IMG/VR virus record: IMGVR_UViG_3300020450_000032
Span: 1 to 52,754 of that record
Reading direction: 5' to 3' (one strand)
DNA from: a virus
DNA length: 52,754 nt
Below are positions 31,336-38,327 of this stretch, one piece after another (the stretch's first letter is position 1; every line of letters begins with the position of its first letter). The translations under genes and the position numbers were made by a program. Below the pieces are notes generated by a model. It was given only the letters and a program-made list of their open reading frames with translations, searched no databases and was not told the origin of the DNA.

Positions 31336-31585
31336 AATAGCAGAATCCTTCTTGTACAAAATAATTACAATACTTCTCCATCTCAGGATATCTCGTTTTA
31401 TGGTAGTCAGCATCTAATAACGTCTGACATACTATCTCATGATATTTAGGGTCGATTAAACCATCTAATAACTGTTGGACACATTCATCCAATTGAGTCA
31501 AATATTGAGATGACTCTGATACATGAGAGATCTTGTTCGTAGATACAAACTCCATATCTGGATCCATCGAGTTGTATTGTGACAT
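31322..31585 (-). CDS. Hypothetical early protein (87 aa), long overlap with next gene upstream
   Basis: The longest sensible start is ATG 31585 (MSQYNSMDPDMEFVSTNKIS). That gives a 101-base overlap with the upstream gene, which is unusual. A TTG start near LDECVQQLLDGL would remove nearly all the overlap. The C-terminal part (LLDGLIDPKYHEIVCQTLLD, then TRYPEMEKYCNYFVQEGFCY) looks like a compact helical protein with conserved aromatic and Cys residues. Which start is used cannot be told from sequence alone. Confidence 0.5.
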   Translation of the reverse strand: MSQYNSMDPDMEFVSTNKISHVSESSQYLTQLDECVQQLLDGLIDPKYHEIVCQTLLDADYHKTRYPEMEKYCNYFVQEGFCYYVPS

Positions 31586-31760
31586 GTGAGGGGAAGGTTT
31601 TGTTGTGTGTTTTGACTTTAATAGCATCTGTAAAAAAAACTACTGTGCCGAGTGTACGACCCTCGTATAACACTCGTGTACCAACTTTAAGATCCTTCAA
31701 TCTTTTGGGGATTACCCATTTGGGTGAGGGTGGATTCGAGGAGTTGATAGAGGACTCCAT
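31485..31760 (-). CDS. SH3-like small early protein (91 aa)
   Basis: The core (about residues 22-70) is beta-rich: LKDLKVGTRVLYEGRTLGTV, VFFTDAIKVKTHNKTFPSHV, TIQLDGSRYGVCIYEQDL. The G-x-RVLYEGR-x-G-TV opening resembles SH3-like/KOW folds. The N-terminal 21 residues (MESSINSSNPPSPKWVIPKR) overlap the upstream gene by 74 bases and may not be translated; a TTG at LKDLKVG is an alternative start. The reading frame itself is well supported by its regular beta pattern. Function unknown. Confidence 0.55.
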   Translation of the reverse strand: MESSINSSNPPSPKWVIPKRLKDLKVGTRVLYEGRTLGTVVFFTDAIKVKTHNKTFPSHVTIQLDGSRYGVCIYEQDLSCIRVISIFDSIG

Positions 31761-31896
31761 CTACTGAATGTTCGACATGTTTATACTCTAGTAGTTCTTT
31801 GTTGATTAGGGTTGATACTAGTTTTGCTTGTTCACGTGATAAATTATACATTTCTTTAATACTGTTCGGCATCTGAACTATCTGGGTGATCGTCAT
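31687..31896 (-). CDS. Hypothetical early protein (69 aa)
   Basis: A helical protein: MTITQIVQMPNSIKEMYNLS, then REQAKLVSTLINKELLEYKH and a C-terminal VDGVLYQLLESTLTQMG. The ATG at 31872 (MPNSIKEMY) is an alternative start that shortens the overlap with the upstream 58-aa gene from 41 to 17 bases. It ends inside the SH3-like gene. No domain recognised. Confidence 0.5.
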   Translation of the reverse strand: MTITQIVQMPNSIKEMYNLSREQAKLVSTLINKELLEYKHVEHSVDGVLYQLLESTLTQMGNPQKIEGS

Positions 31897-32032
31897 AGAG
31901 CATGTCTTCGTAATCTAAACTATCCTCAAAATGATCGCCAGGAAATGGTGTTACTACCTTACTCCAGTACTCAGCATCTGCTTTGAGTTCCTTCCTAAGG
32001 TCGTCATATGATATATTGGTATAAGAGTCCAT
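31856..32032 (-). CDS. Acidic early protein (58 aa)
   Basis: A 58-residue acidic protein: MDSYTNISYDDLRKELKADA, then EYWSKVVTPFPGDHFEDSLD and YEDMLYDDHPDSSDAEQY. The ATG lies 20 bases after the stop of the 64-aa gene. The last third is nearly all acidic, a tail that might bind a basic partner. It overlaps the next gene by 41 bases if that gene uses its first ATG. Function unknown. Confidence 0.6.
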   Translation of the reverse strand: MDSYTNISYDDLRKELKADAEYWSKVVTPFPGDHFEDSLDYEDMLYDDHPDSSDAEQY

Positions 32033-32051
32033 TGTAGGATGTGATAGTTGA

Positions 32052-32246
32052 TTATACGTCCATAAACCCTAATCCTGTTTGATTAGGTTCTGAACGCTCG
32101 TTTCTTAGTTGTGTTAACCTTGATTTAAGTTTCCTTAATTCGTCGGTATCATACAATTGAGGTTTCTTTAATGCCTCTTTAAGATACGTCATCTCTTGAC
32201 GAGGGTTATACAAATGAATTTTGTCAGGTCTGAGTTTCATGTTCAT
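32052..32246 (-). CDS. Hypothetical early protein (64 aa)
   Basis: A 64-residue basic helical protein: MNMKLRPDKIHLYNPRQEMT, YLKEALKKPQLYDTDELRKL, KSRLTQLRNERSEPNQTGLG. Two amphipathic helices with Lys/Arg suggest a nucleic-acid or protein binding role, unproven. Its ATG overlaps the upstream stop as ATGA; a second ATG (MKLRPDK) six bases on is equally possible. Confidence 0.6.
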   Translation of the reverse strand: MNMKLRPDKIHLYNPRQEMTYLKEALKKPQLYDTDELRKLKSRLTQLRNERSEPNQTGLGFMDV

Positions 32247-32407
32247 ATGTCACATTCGTAATTGTAGGAACGTCTAGTTCTGTAATATGCTTCCTCTATT
32301 TTATTATAGAGTTCACTTACATCAGTATCTAATGTGCACTCTGTCTCTCTTGTAAGGGAGTTGAGTCCTGTTAGAAGTGCTAGAAGTTCGTGTTCATTCA
32401 ATCTCAT
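32243..32407 (-). CDS. Hypothetical early protein (54 aa)
   Basis: Start at ATG 32407 (MRLNEHELLALLTGLNSLTR), inside the end of the upstream gene (14-base overlap); the longer frame would run through that whole gene. It continues ETECTLDTDVSELYNKIEEA and ends YYRTRRSYNYECDI. The LLALLTGLNSL-x-R-ETECTLDTD pattern resembles short conserved proteins of marine T4-like phages. All-helical; function unknown. Confidence 0.6.
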   Translation of the reverse strand: MRLNEHELLALLTGLNSLTRETECTLDTDVSELYNKIEEAYYRTRRSYNYECDI

Positions 32408-32564
32408 TGACTTGACCCACATCATGGAACTCTTCAAGATAGTAATCGACAGTAACCTCAAGTTCTGATGCTAATGCCTCTATCCTATCAGCAAAAGCAT
32501 ATGCAAATGCTGTTAATTCATCCTCATCTGGATTGCAGAAAAGGTCTAATGATGATTCACTCAT
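32394..32564 (-). CDS. Acidic early protein, first gene of nine-gene operon (56 aa)
   Basis: A 56-residue acidic helical protein: MSESSLDLFCNPDEDELTAF, then AYAFADRIEALASELEVTVD and YYLEEFHDVGQVNEIE. A clear GGAG site precedes the ATG by 5 bases. It begins a run of nine overlapping genes to 30912. A perfect 7-bp inverted repeat (ATGGTTG/CAACCAT, 32605-32619) lies upstream, as a possible operator or terminator of the nuclease gene. Confidence 0.62.
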   Translation of the reverse strand: MSESSLDLFCNPDEDELTAFAYAFADRIEALASELEVTVDYYLEEFHDVGQVNEIE

Positions 32565-32604
32565 GGTGTCTCCAGTTGATGTGTTTATTCTACCATACTA
32601 TAAG

Positions 32605-32619
32605 ATGGTTGGCAACCAT
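32605..32619 (-). repeat. Inverted repeat between endonuclease VII gene and next operon
   Basis: ATGGTTG and CAACCAT separated by one base, between the end of the nuclease gene and the promoter region of the nine-gene operon. Near-perfect symmetry with one central base suits a protein-binding operator; no U tract. Confidence 0.4.
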
Positions 32620-32634
32620 GCTATATTTAGTTGT

Positions 32635-33090
32635 TTACTTACTTAAATACTTGATTGCTCTTGACAATTCTGTGACATTATCACCTAATAGACCTAATCC
32701 TGTGTTGCATTTCTTACATAACCAACCACGAAAATCTCCTGTTTCATGGCAATGATCCAACTGCCATACAAATGCTCCGTCTATGCCCTCTGGAATCGTC
32801 TCCTTGGACGCATAAACTGGTTTACAACACAATTCACATGGTGTGCCATATGGTGGTGCTTTCATGCCTTTAAACTTCTTCCGTATGGCACTACGTTCTG
32901 CTGCCTTCACTTTAGTGCAAGCATAGCAATTAGTATTCACTCTCTTACGTTTACCAGTCCATGGATGCTCTAAACCCTTGTTATAGAACTGATTTAAGTA
33001 ATACGGAAATTCAGTATTTGGTTTCGTAACAAAACAGATGGAGCATTTGCATACCCCATCTGGAATGTTATATAAATTTCTTGATCTCAT
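32635..33090 (-). CDS. 49: Endonuclease VII-like HNH nuclease (151 aa)
   Basis: The C-terminal half holds the recombination endonuclease VII signature: WQLDHCHETGDFRGWLCKKC, then NTGLGLLGDNVTELSRAIKY. The D-H-C-H core gives the active-site His and metal site; the flanking CELCCKPV and CKKC pairs form the structural zinc site expected for the T4 gp49 family (157 aa). The N-terminal part has another Cys set (CKCSICFVTKPNTEFPYYL and CYACTKVK), an added knuckle. T4 gp49 resolves Holliday junctions and branched DNA before packaging; homologues near other phage genes may act as homing-type nickases. It begins immediately after the stop of the 155-aa gene. Confidence 0.85.
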   Translation of the reverse strand: MRSRNLYNIPDGVCKCSICFVTKPNTEFPYYLNQFYNKGLEHPWTGKRKRVNTNCYACTKVKAAERSAIRKKFKGMKAPPYGTPCELCCKPVYASKETIPEGIDGAFVWQLDHCHETGDFRGWLCKKCNTGLGLLGDNVTELSRAIKYLSK

Positions 33091-33558
33091 TTACCTCATA
33101 TAAAGATAACCACCTGCCCAGTCACATTTGTTCTGAAGCAATGCTCTGTCTCTGATCAATCTAAGATCGTAACGAACATGCTTGGCAGGACCTCTCCATG
33201 AAGCAGGTTTGTATACTTGACCAGTTTTCTTGTCAACAAATGCATGTACACTTGTCTGATGTCTGGTGTTGTCTGAATTGACTGGTGACTGCATCATGAT
33301 CTTGAAGTACTTACGACCACTCTCAACAAAGAATCTGTTTGATGGAAGGAAACTATCAGACATAACATCTTCTAATTTCTTTTGGTAGTAACCTTGCTCC
33401 CATGAATCATCTTCTGCTTCTGCTAGACCTCTCTTGACATATCTGATGTCATTCTGCTTCATGTCTTCTTGTAACCATGAACATAAATCGAGAGTCCATT
33501 GCTCAATGTTTTGTGCAAGAACGTCAAGTGCTTGTTGTTGTTCAATAGTTGTTGTCAT
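33091..33558 (-). CDS. Conserved phage protein (155 aa)
   Basis: A 155-residue protein. The C-terminal third has VHAFVDKKTGQVYKPASWRG, PAKHVRYDLRLIRDRALLQN and CDWAGGYLYMR, a block recognised in many marine T4-like phages (FVDK-TGDVYKPASW...DWAGGYLY). The N-terminal part is helical with a Trp-rich segment (QWTLDLCSWLQEDM). A TATAAT box (33585-33590) and AAAGG before ATG support the start. Function unknown. It runs directly into the endonuclease gene, suggesting joint expression. Confidence 0.7.
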   Translation of the reverse strand: MTTTIEQQQALDVLAQNIEQWTLDLCSWLQEDMKQNDIRYVKRGLAEAEDDSWEQGYYQKKLEDVMSDSFLPSNRFFVESGRKYFKIMMQSPVNSDNTRHQTSVHAFVDKKTGQVYKPASWRGPAKHVRYDLRLIRDRALLQNKCDWAGGYLYMR

Positions 33559-33584
33559 GATTAATACCTTTGTTGTATGTACTT

Positions 33585-33590
33585 ATTATA
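33585..33590 (-). promoter_or_regulatory. -10 box for the 155-aa gene and endonuclease
   Basis: TATAAT on the minus strand 27 bases before the ATG at 33558; the AAAGG ribosome site lies between. Confidence 0.55.
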
Positions 33591-33621
33591 GTAGTATAAT
33601 AGGTGCTAGTCAATGTAGTAT

Positions 33622-33643
33622 GTGACAGTTATTCAACTGTCCT
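33622..33643 (-). repeat. Stop-codon palindrome, copy 8
   Basis: GTGACAGTT and AACTGTC arms around four bases; contains the TGA of the 55-aa gene. Confidence 0.7.
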
Positions 33644-33800
33644 TCTTCTCTAAATGTGTCTCTAAAGTTGCAAGTATCCGACCTGCTTGACGATTCAAAA
33701 AATCTAATCCTTTACCATTATTCTGTTTCATAAGAAATACATCAAATGCTTCTTCAATTAATTCAAATTGGTCTGTTGTAAGTGTTTTTGGTGTTGTCAT
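33633..33800 (-). CDS. Hypothetical early protein (55 aa)
   Basis: A 55-residue helical protein: MTTPKTLTTDQFELIEEAFD, VFLMKQNNGKGLDFLNRQAG, RILATLETHLEKKDS. The ATG overlaps the stop of the coiled-coil gene as ATGA. The stop TGA sits inside a 22-nt palindrome of the same family found at the ends of other genes here. The regular helix pattern supports it as real. Function unknown. Confidence 0.6.
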   Translation of the reverse strand: MTTPKTLTTDQFELIEEAFDVFLMKQNNGKGLDFLNRQAGRILATLETHLEKKDS

Positions 33801-34060
33801 AATGAGTCCATGTCTTTGCCTATTCTAGTACGTGGTGATTTGGCACCTACTAGTTCTTCAATGTCTGATTGAATTTGTTTTTGTACTGACTGAGGTTTCT
33901 CTGGTGCATCTTGCTCTAGTTGATCTAATACTTCAAGACCACCACGTACACGTGCACGTAGTTCCTTCAATTGTGACAGTGCATCTTCATGATCCACAAT
34001 ATCACTATTGATCTTAACAAGTTGTCCAGTCAGATTTTCTCTATACTGTTTAAAATCCAT
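33797..34060 (-). CDS. Coiled-coil early protein (87 aa)
   Basis: Start placed at ATG 34060 (MDFKQYRENLTGQLVKINSD). The longer frame upstream runs antisense to the plus-strand fibre gene and encodes an unrelated hydrophobic stretch, so it is rejected. The protein is a clear coiled coil: IVDHEDALSQLKELRARVRG, then GLEVLDQLEQDAPEKPQSVQ and KQIQSDIEELVGAKSPRTR. It lies head to head with the plus-strand gene, sharing a 61-base divergent promoter region. Confidence 0.6.
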   Translation of the reverse strand: MDFKQYRENLTGQLVKINSDIVDHEDALSQLKELRARVRGGLEVLDQLEQDAPEKPQSVQKQIQSDIEELVGAKSPRTRIGKDMDSL

Positions 34061-34067
34061 ATAAATA
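34060..34067 (+). promoter_or_regulatory. Late promoter box 1 for the plus-strand fibre gene
   Basis: Plus strand TATAAATA, exact late consensus, 62 bases before the ATG at 34122. It overlaps the start codon of the divergent coiled-coil gene. Confidence 0.5.
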
Positions 34068-34088
34068 TGATATTTGATTATACAATAG

Positions 34089-34096
34089 CATAAATA
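34089..34096 (+). promoter_or_regulatory. Late promoter box 2 for the plus-strand fibre gene
   Basis: Plus strand CATAAATA, one base from consensus, ending 26 bases before the ATG. Its spacing is the same as that of the late boxes upstream of gp8 and the 112-aa gene, so it is the better candidate of the two. Confidence 0.5.
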
Positions 34097-34121
34097 CAAG
34101 AAAAAGGCAACCCCTAGTGGC

Positions 34122-37100
34122 ATGGCATTAAAGGCATTTTCAAGAGAAGGTTTAAGGAGAGATAAGAATTTAGCAGATCTACCCTCACCAGCGACATCTT
34201 TAAATAATATATTGGCAACTCCAACGATGATAGGAACTAACGATTCCTTCACTATTGCCGATCTTGCACCTATACAGAACATATATATCACCAACATTAC
34301 AGCATCAACATTTGCCACATTGAATGGTGTTACACTAGAGTTTACAGTTATAAAACCTGGACCTCCTCCTGAGATTGATAATGCTAGTAATCCTTTGCCT
34401 TTTAAACCATTAGTTAAGATAAAGAATAGATTAGATACAGCATATTTCTCAACTGGTGAACCATTCTTCTTTGGTGGTGATGGTCCTGATGCATCATATT
34501 ATGATTCTAGTAGAATTATAAGAAATCCTGCAACACTACAGTTTGATATAACATATGGTGTTAATGAAGGTGTCGATGCAATACAAATAGTAAGATCAGG
34601 TAATAATCTATACAGAACGTCAGATGGTGCTATCAGGTCATCTGCAGATGGCAATTTGACACATGTGGCAAGTGGTGGTAACGTTGATGGTTTTGTATGG
34701 GTGGCAGAGTATAAGGAATATGAACCATATCTATTCCCTGAGTTAGATAAATTAACACTTGAAGATAAGAATATAAGAGATAACTTTTGGGAACAAGGTC
34801 AATTTGTATATGGTAGTAAGGTACAGGCATCATTCGTATCATTATTTGGTGGTGTTAACTGGCAAGGTATGTTTAAGGCAACAGAACCAGGTTATGCTAG
34901 GTTCTACTTAAGAACTACAGGTTCTACTGTATTCAAGTTTCAACATCCTTTATATCCATCATATTCACAATTTAAGTATGGTAAGATAGACCTTACATAT
35001 GAACAGAATAATGGTACATTCTCTGCTGGTGGACAATATCTATCTAATTTACAGACAATATTATCAGATACTAGTAGAAAATGGATTAAGGTAGTATGTG
35101 AAGATAACGTGCAATTACAAACTGGAGATATTATATTCTTAGAGATTAATGAAGGTCCTTTAAAAGCAAGACAATATGAGATATATGGTTTGAGTGAGAG
35201 AGATATAGATGCTACACCACAAGATCCTACATTAGTATCAGGTCAAACTATATTCTTTGTTGAAGCAACATCTGATTTCAATTTAAACAATGTTGATTAT
35301 GGTGCTATACCTACAGTAAATGATCCTACTAATACTACTAATGGTTATCGTGGTATTGCTAGATACTTCCCATGGGAACGTAGACCATATAAAACATACT
35401 TCAACTCTACTAAGCATAAGTTTGCAATAGACAAATCAGATTTCACCATTAGTGGTGATAGTATTACATTCTCTGATGAGAACATATATCGTTCAATATT
35501 TGTTAATGATTATATCTATGACTATAGAAGGAGAAGCACTGATATAATAAATGATCCAGATCCTCTAGCAACACCAGGATCTACAATACCAGTGTATCCT
35601 GTTAGAAGATATAAGGTAATTAGTTGTAATGATGCTAATAAGTCACTTCAAGTAGAATTAGATGATAATTACTCTTCAGTAAATCCATCTAGTAGTACTA
35701 ACGATCAGTATGGATATGTTGACTCACTCAGTGGTCAATTAAAATTTACTCCATCAAATATTCCTGCAACAGAAGAAGCAGAAAGAATAGAAAATGTGTT
35801 TAATAGTGGTAATATAAATGATACTATTGATACAGGCACTGGCACATTTGCAGATCCATTATTCCCTAATACACCAACAGAGACATTATATTATGTGGCA
35901 AGATATGGTGAAGCAGTACCAAGATTTAGATACTTTACTATTGAACAGTTCTTAGAGAGAGCAATTGACTATGCTATTGATTGGACATACTTTACTAAAG
36001 ATGAAGACGTGTCACCAACAGCAACAGAAAAAGCATGGGTGTTGTGGTATAGATCTGAAACTGCAGGTGAATATGGTCCTCTTAACTACAAACATTTGTA
36101 TGCTAAAGATTATAAGTTCTATGAGATAGGTGATTTCAAACGATTCTTAGATAACTCTGTATTAGCATATGGTACAAGTAGAGAAGAAGGAATAGATCAA
36201 AGAGCATTTGGTAAACCTAAGTTAATTAACAAAGGTGATCAATATAATTTAATGTACTCACTATTACCTATTAAATCTGAATACAGTCCTCCTGTAAATT
36301 GGAATAATGTTGTTAATAGTATTACTGCTAGTATAGTAGAAGGTTCAAGAGCAATAAATGTAGATAATTCTACAGCATTAGTATCAGAGGGAAACTATGT
36401 AGTTGATAATTCAAGTGCTGATGCATGGATTAATGGTACTCCTGAGTTTCCATATAGAGGTAGAATAATTGAAAAACTATTTGGTACTGGTACTGTTATA
36501 ATAAGTCAAAGAGCAGAAGCAGATGTTACTAGTAGACCATTATATATTGTAGATCATCAAGGATTTATTACTACACTTAAAATAACAAGTGGTAGTGGTA
36601 ATAACTGGAACTTTACAGGTGATGCATCAGAGGTTAAGATAGGTCATGTTATAGTTACACCAGAGGATGCTACACGTAGTACATATGTACGTATAGTTAA
36701 GATAGATTATGATAGTGCTTCTAAAACTGGTACTATAATACTAGATACGTCAATGCCTCTTGGTGCTGATAAATTAGTAGTAGTATATTATGATAGAGGT
36801 ATAGACATAACAAGACCACTAGAAGCATTCTGTACTGATAGTGGATGTGGTCAGCATGCTTATAGTGGTGAGACAACAGATACACAATACATCGCTATTA
36901 GAGCAACATTTAATAGTGGTGCTGATAGTCAATTAGATAATTTCTTTAGTAATAACCAAGGTAATATACAAACTATCAATAACAATAATGCACAGGTTCA
37001 ATGGTTATTAGAGAGTAATATGGGTGATGTTGATGAAACTAATTACAATAATAATATATTTAATAACAGTGTAGTCAAAGTACAATGGGACACTGGTTTA

Positions 37101-38327
37101 GATGCACGTGGTAGTGCTGCTGAAGAGGGTGTAACATCTGTCTCTACTAGTACATACTTACCAATAGGTTGGGTTAAGGGTATGGTTAGATTGAAAGGTA
37201 AAATATGGGATGGCACAGATGCTGGTAATGAATATGAATACTATTATATTGTTAGATTAGGAAGTAATTGGCAATCTAATGTAGATAAATCACCAGTGCC
37301 AGAATCAGTGCCTGGTGCTGGTGATGCTAATGGTTTAGATCGTAATGTATCATTTAATCCTAGAGCATTTCCAGGATCAGTGTGGGATATACAATCATAT
37401 ACATTACAGATAGGTACTAGTAACAATAACTGGCCAAAAGATGGTAATATTAGTAGTTCTGCTGATTTAGATAATACTCAAAATGCAGGTCAAGAGAATA
37501 ATGGTTATCAAGGATTTCTAAGTGTTGGAGTCGATATTAATTTAACTGCTACACAACAAGGATACTTTGAGAATCTTGATAGTATAGCTCCTGACTCACC
37601 TAGTACAACATATGTGTTAAAGCAAGGTAGTTACCTTAGAAGAATGTCATCTGGTGGTACATTCTTTATCTTTAAAGATTTCAATGATTTCCAAGATGTA
37701 CATACAGTATGGGGTAATACTGATGGTAGTAATAATCCTACTGGTAGTGGTAACACTGGTATATCAAATGGTAGTGGTAGAGTACAACAGTTAATATACC
37801 TACAAGAACAACAAGGACCAGTAAAGGTAACTGGTAGTTCATTAAGTGACAACTTCAAGTACGTGCACTATAGAAGAAAACAATATGAAGTAGTACCAAT
37901 GAATTCAAATGTAGAGAATGCTACTACTGGTCATCTTAGATTGATTAATGTCAATGCTAATACATCAGCATTAGTAAATAATATACTACAAAATGGTACT
38001 AATAGATTATCAGTATTCACCTTTGCTAATACTACAGATAATAGAGAGTTATGCTGTCCACCATTGGATACATCTCCACCATTTGATAGTTCACCAATAG
38101 GATTATCTTCTACTTCATTAGAACCAGATATTAGTATTGGTGGTCTTGTTAATGTAAGAAGTATAAATGGTAATCATCCAGACGAAAAGATATATCCTCT
38201 TACTACAACATCAACACCATTTAATTCAACAAATATTAATAGTGCTCCTGTTAATAAAAAATTTACAATTATGTTTAATGGTATTAAATATGATCTATTG
38301 ATGTCTGATTTAAAACTAGTTAATTAA
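34122..38327 (+). CDS. Tail-fibre/virion structural protein on opposite strand (1401 aa)
   Basis: The only large plus-strand gene in the window. The N-terminus MALKAFSREGLRRDKNLADL then SPATSLNNIL is of the marine T4-like structural-protein type (KNLADLPSP-x-T-x-LNNIL). Much of the protein is beta-rich and Asn/Asp/Ser-rich, with FWEQGQFVYGSKVQASFVSL and YFPWERRPYKTYFNSTKHKF-type segments. The C-terminus (KKFTIMFNGIKYDLL) resembles that of the convergent 806-aa gene (YKLKILINGETFYLM). Two late promoter boxes (34060-34067 and 34089-34096) precede it. Its 3' end overlaps the convergent gene by four bases. It is likely a fibre or distal baseplate protein; the exact position is unknown. Confidence 0.7.
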   Translation: MALKAFSREGLRRDKNLADLPSPATSLNNILATPTMIGTNDSFTIADLAPIQNIYITNITASTFATLNGVTLEFTVIKPGPPPEIDNASNPLPFKPLVKIKNRLDTAYFSTGEPFFFGGDGPDASYYDSSRIIRNPATLQFDITYGVNEGVDAIQIVRSGNNLYRTSDGAIRSSADGNLTHVASGGNVDGFVWVAEYKEYEPYLFPELDKLTLEDKNIRDNFWEQGQFVYGSKVQASFVSLFGGVNWQGMFKATEPGYARFYLRTTGSTVFKFQHPLYPSYSQFKYGKIDLTYEQNNGTFSAGGQYLSNLQTILSDTSRKWIKVVCEDNVQLQTGDIIFLEINEGPLKARQYEIYGLSERDIDATPQDPTLVSGQTIFFVEATSDFNLNNVDYGAIPTVNDPTNTTNGYRGIARYFPWERRPYKTYFNSTKHKFAIDKSDFTISGDSITFSDENIYRSIFVNDYIYDYRRRSTDIINDPDPLATPGSTIPVYPVRRYKVISCNDANKSLQVELDDNYSSVNPSSSTNDQYGYVDSLSGQLKFTPSNIPATEEAERIENVFNSGNINDTIDTGTGTFADPLFPNTPTETLYYVARYGEAVPRFRYFTIEQFLERAIDYAIDWTYFTKDEDVSPTATEKAWVLWYRSETAGEYGPLNYKHLYAKDYKFYEIGDFKRFLDNSVLAYGTSREEGIDQRAFGKPKLINKGDQYNLMYSLLPIKSEYSPPVNWNNVVNSITASIVEGSRAINVDNSTALVSEGNYVVDNSSADAWINGTPEFPYRGRIIEKLFGTGTVIISQRAEADVTSRPLYIVDHQGFITTLKITSGSGNNWNFTGDASEVKIGHVIVTPEDATRSTYVRIVKIDYDSASKTGTIILDTSMPLGADKLVVVYYDRGIDITRPLEAFCTDSGCGQHAYSGETTDTQYIAIRATFNSGADSQLDNFFSNNQGNIQTINNNNAQVQWLLESNMGDVDETNYNNNIFNNSVVKVQWDTGLDARGSAAEEGVTSVSTSTYLPIGWVKGMVRLKGKIWDGTDAGNEYEYYYIVRLGSNWQSNVDKSPVPESVPGAGDANGLDRNVSFNPRAFPGSVWDIQSYTLQIGTSNNNWPKDGNISSSADLDNTQNAGQENNGYQGFLSVGVDINLTATQQGYFENLDSIAPDSPSTTYVLKQGSYLRRMSSGGTFFIFKDFNDFQDVHTVWGNTDGSNNPTGSGNTGISNGSGRVQQLIYLQEQQGPVKVTGSSLSDNFKYVHYRRKQYEVVPMNSNVENATTGHLRLINVNANTSALVNNILQNGTNRLSVFTFANTTDNRELCCPPLDTSPPFDSSPIGLSSTSLEPDISIGGLVNVRSINGNHPDEKIYPLTTTSTPFNSTNINSAPVNKKFTIMFNGIKYDLLMSDLKLVN

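Noticed and set aside
25939-34120. Fourteen-base match GCAACCCCTAGTGG at 25939 and 34107
   Set aside because: Only two copies in different contexts; could be chance or a remnant of the cassette seam, not enough to call a repeat or attachment site.
34061-34318. N-terminal extension of the coiled-coil gene (to 173 aa)
   Set aside because: The extra 86 residues are antisense to the well-supported plus-strand fibre gene and hydrophobic without pattern; the ATG at 34060 fits the promoter layout.
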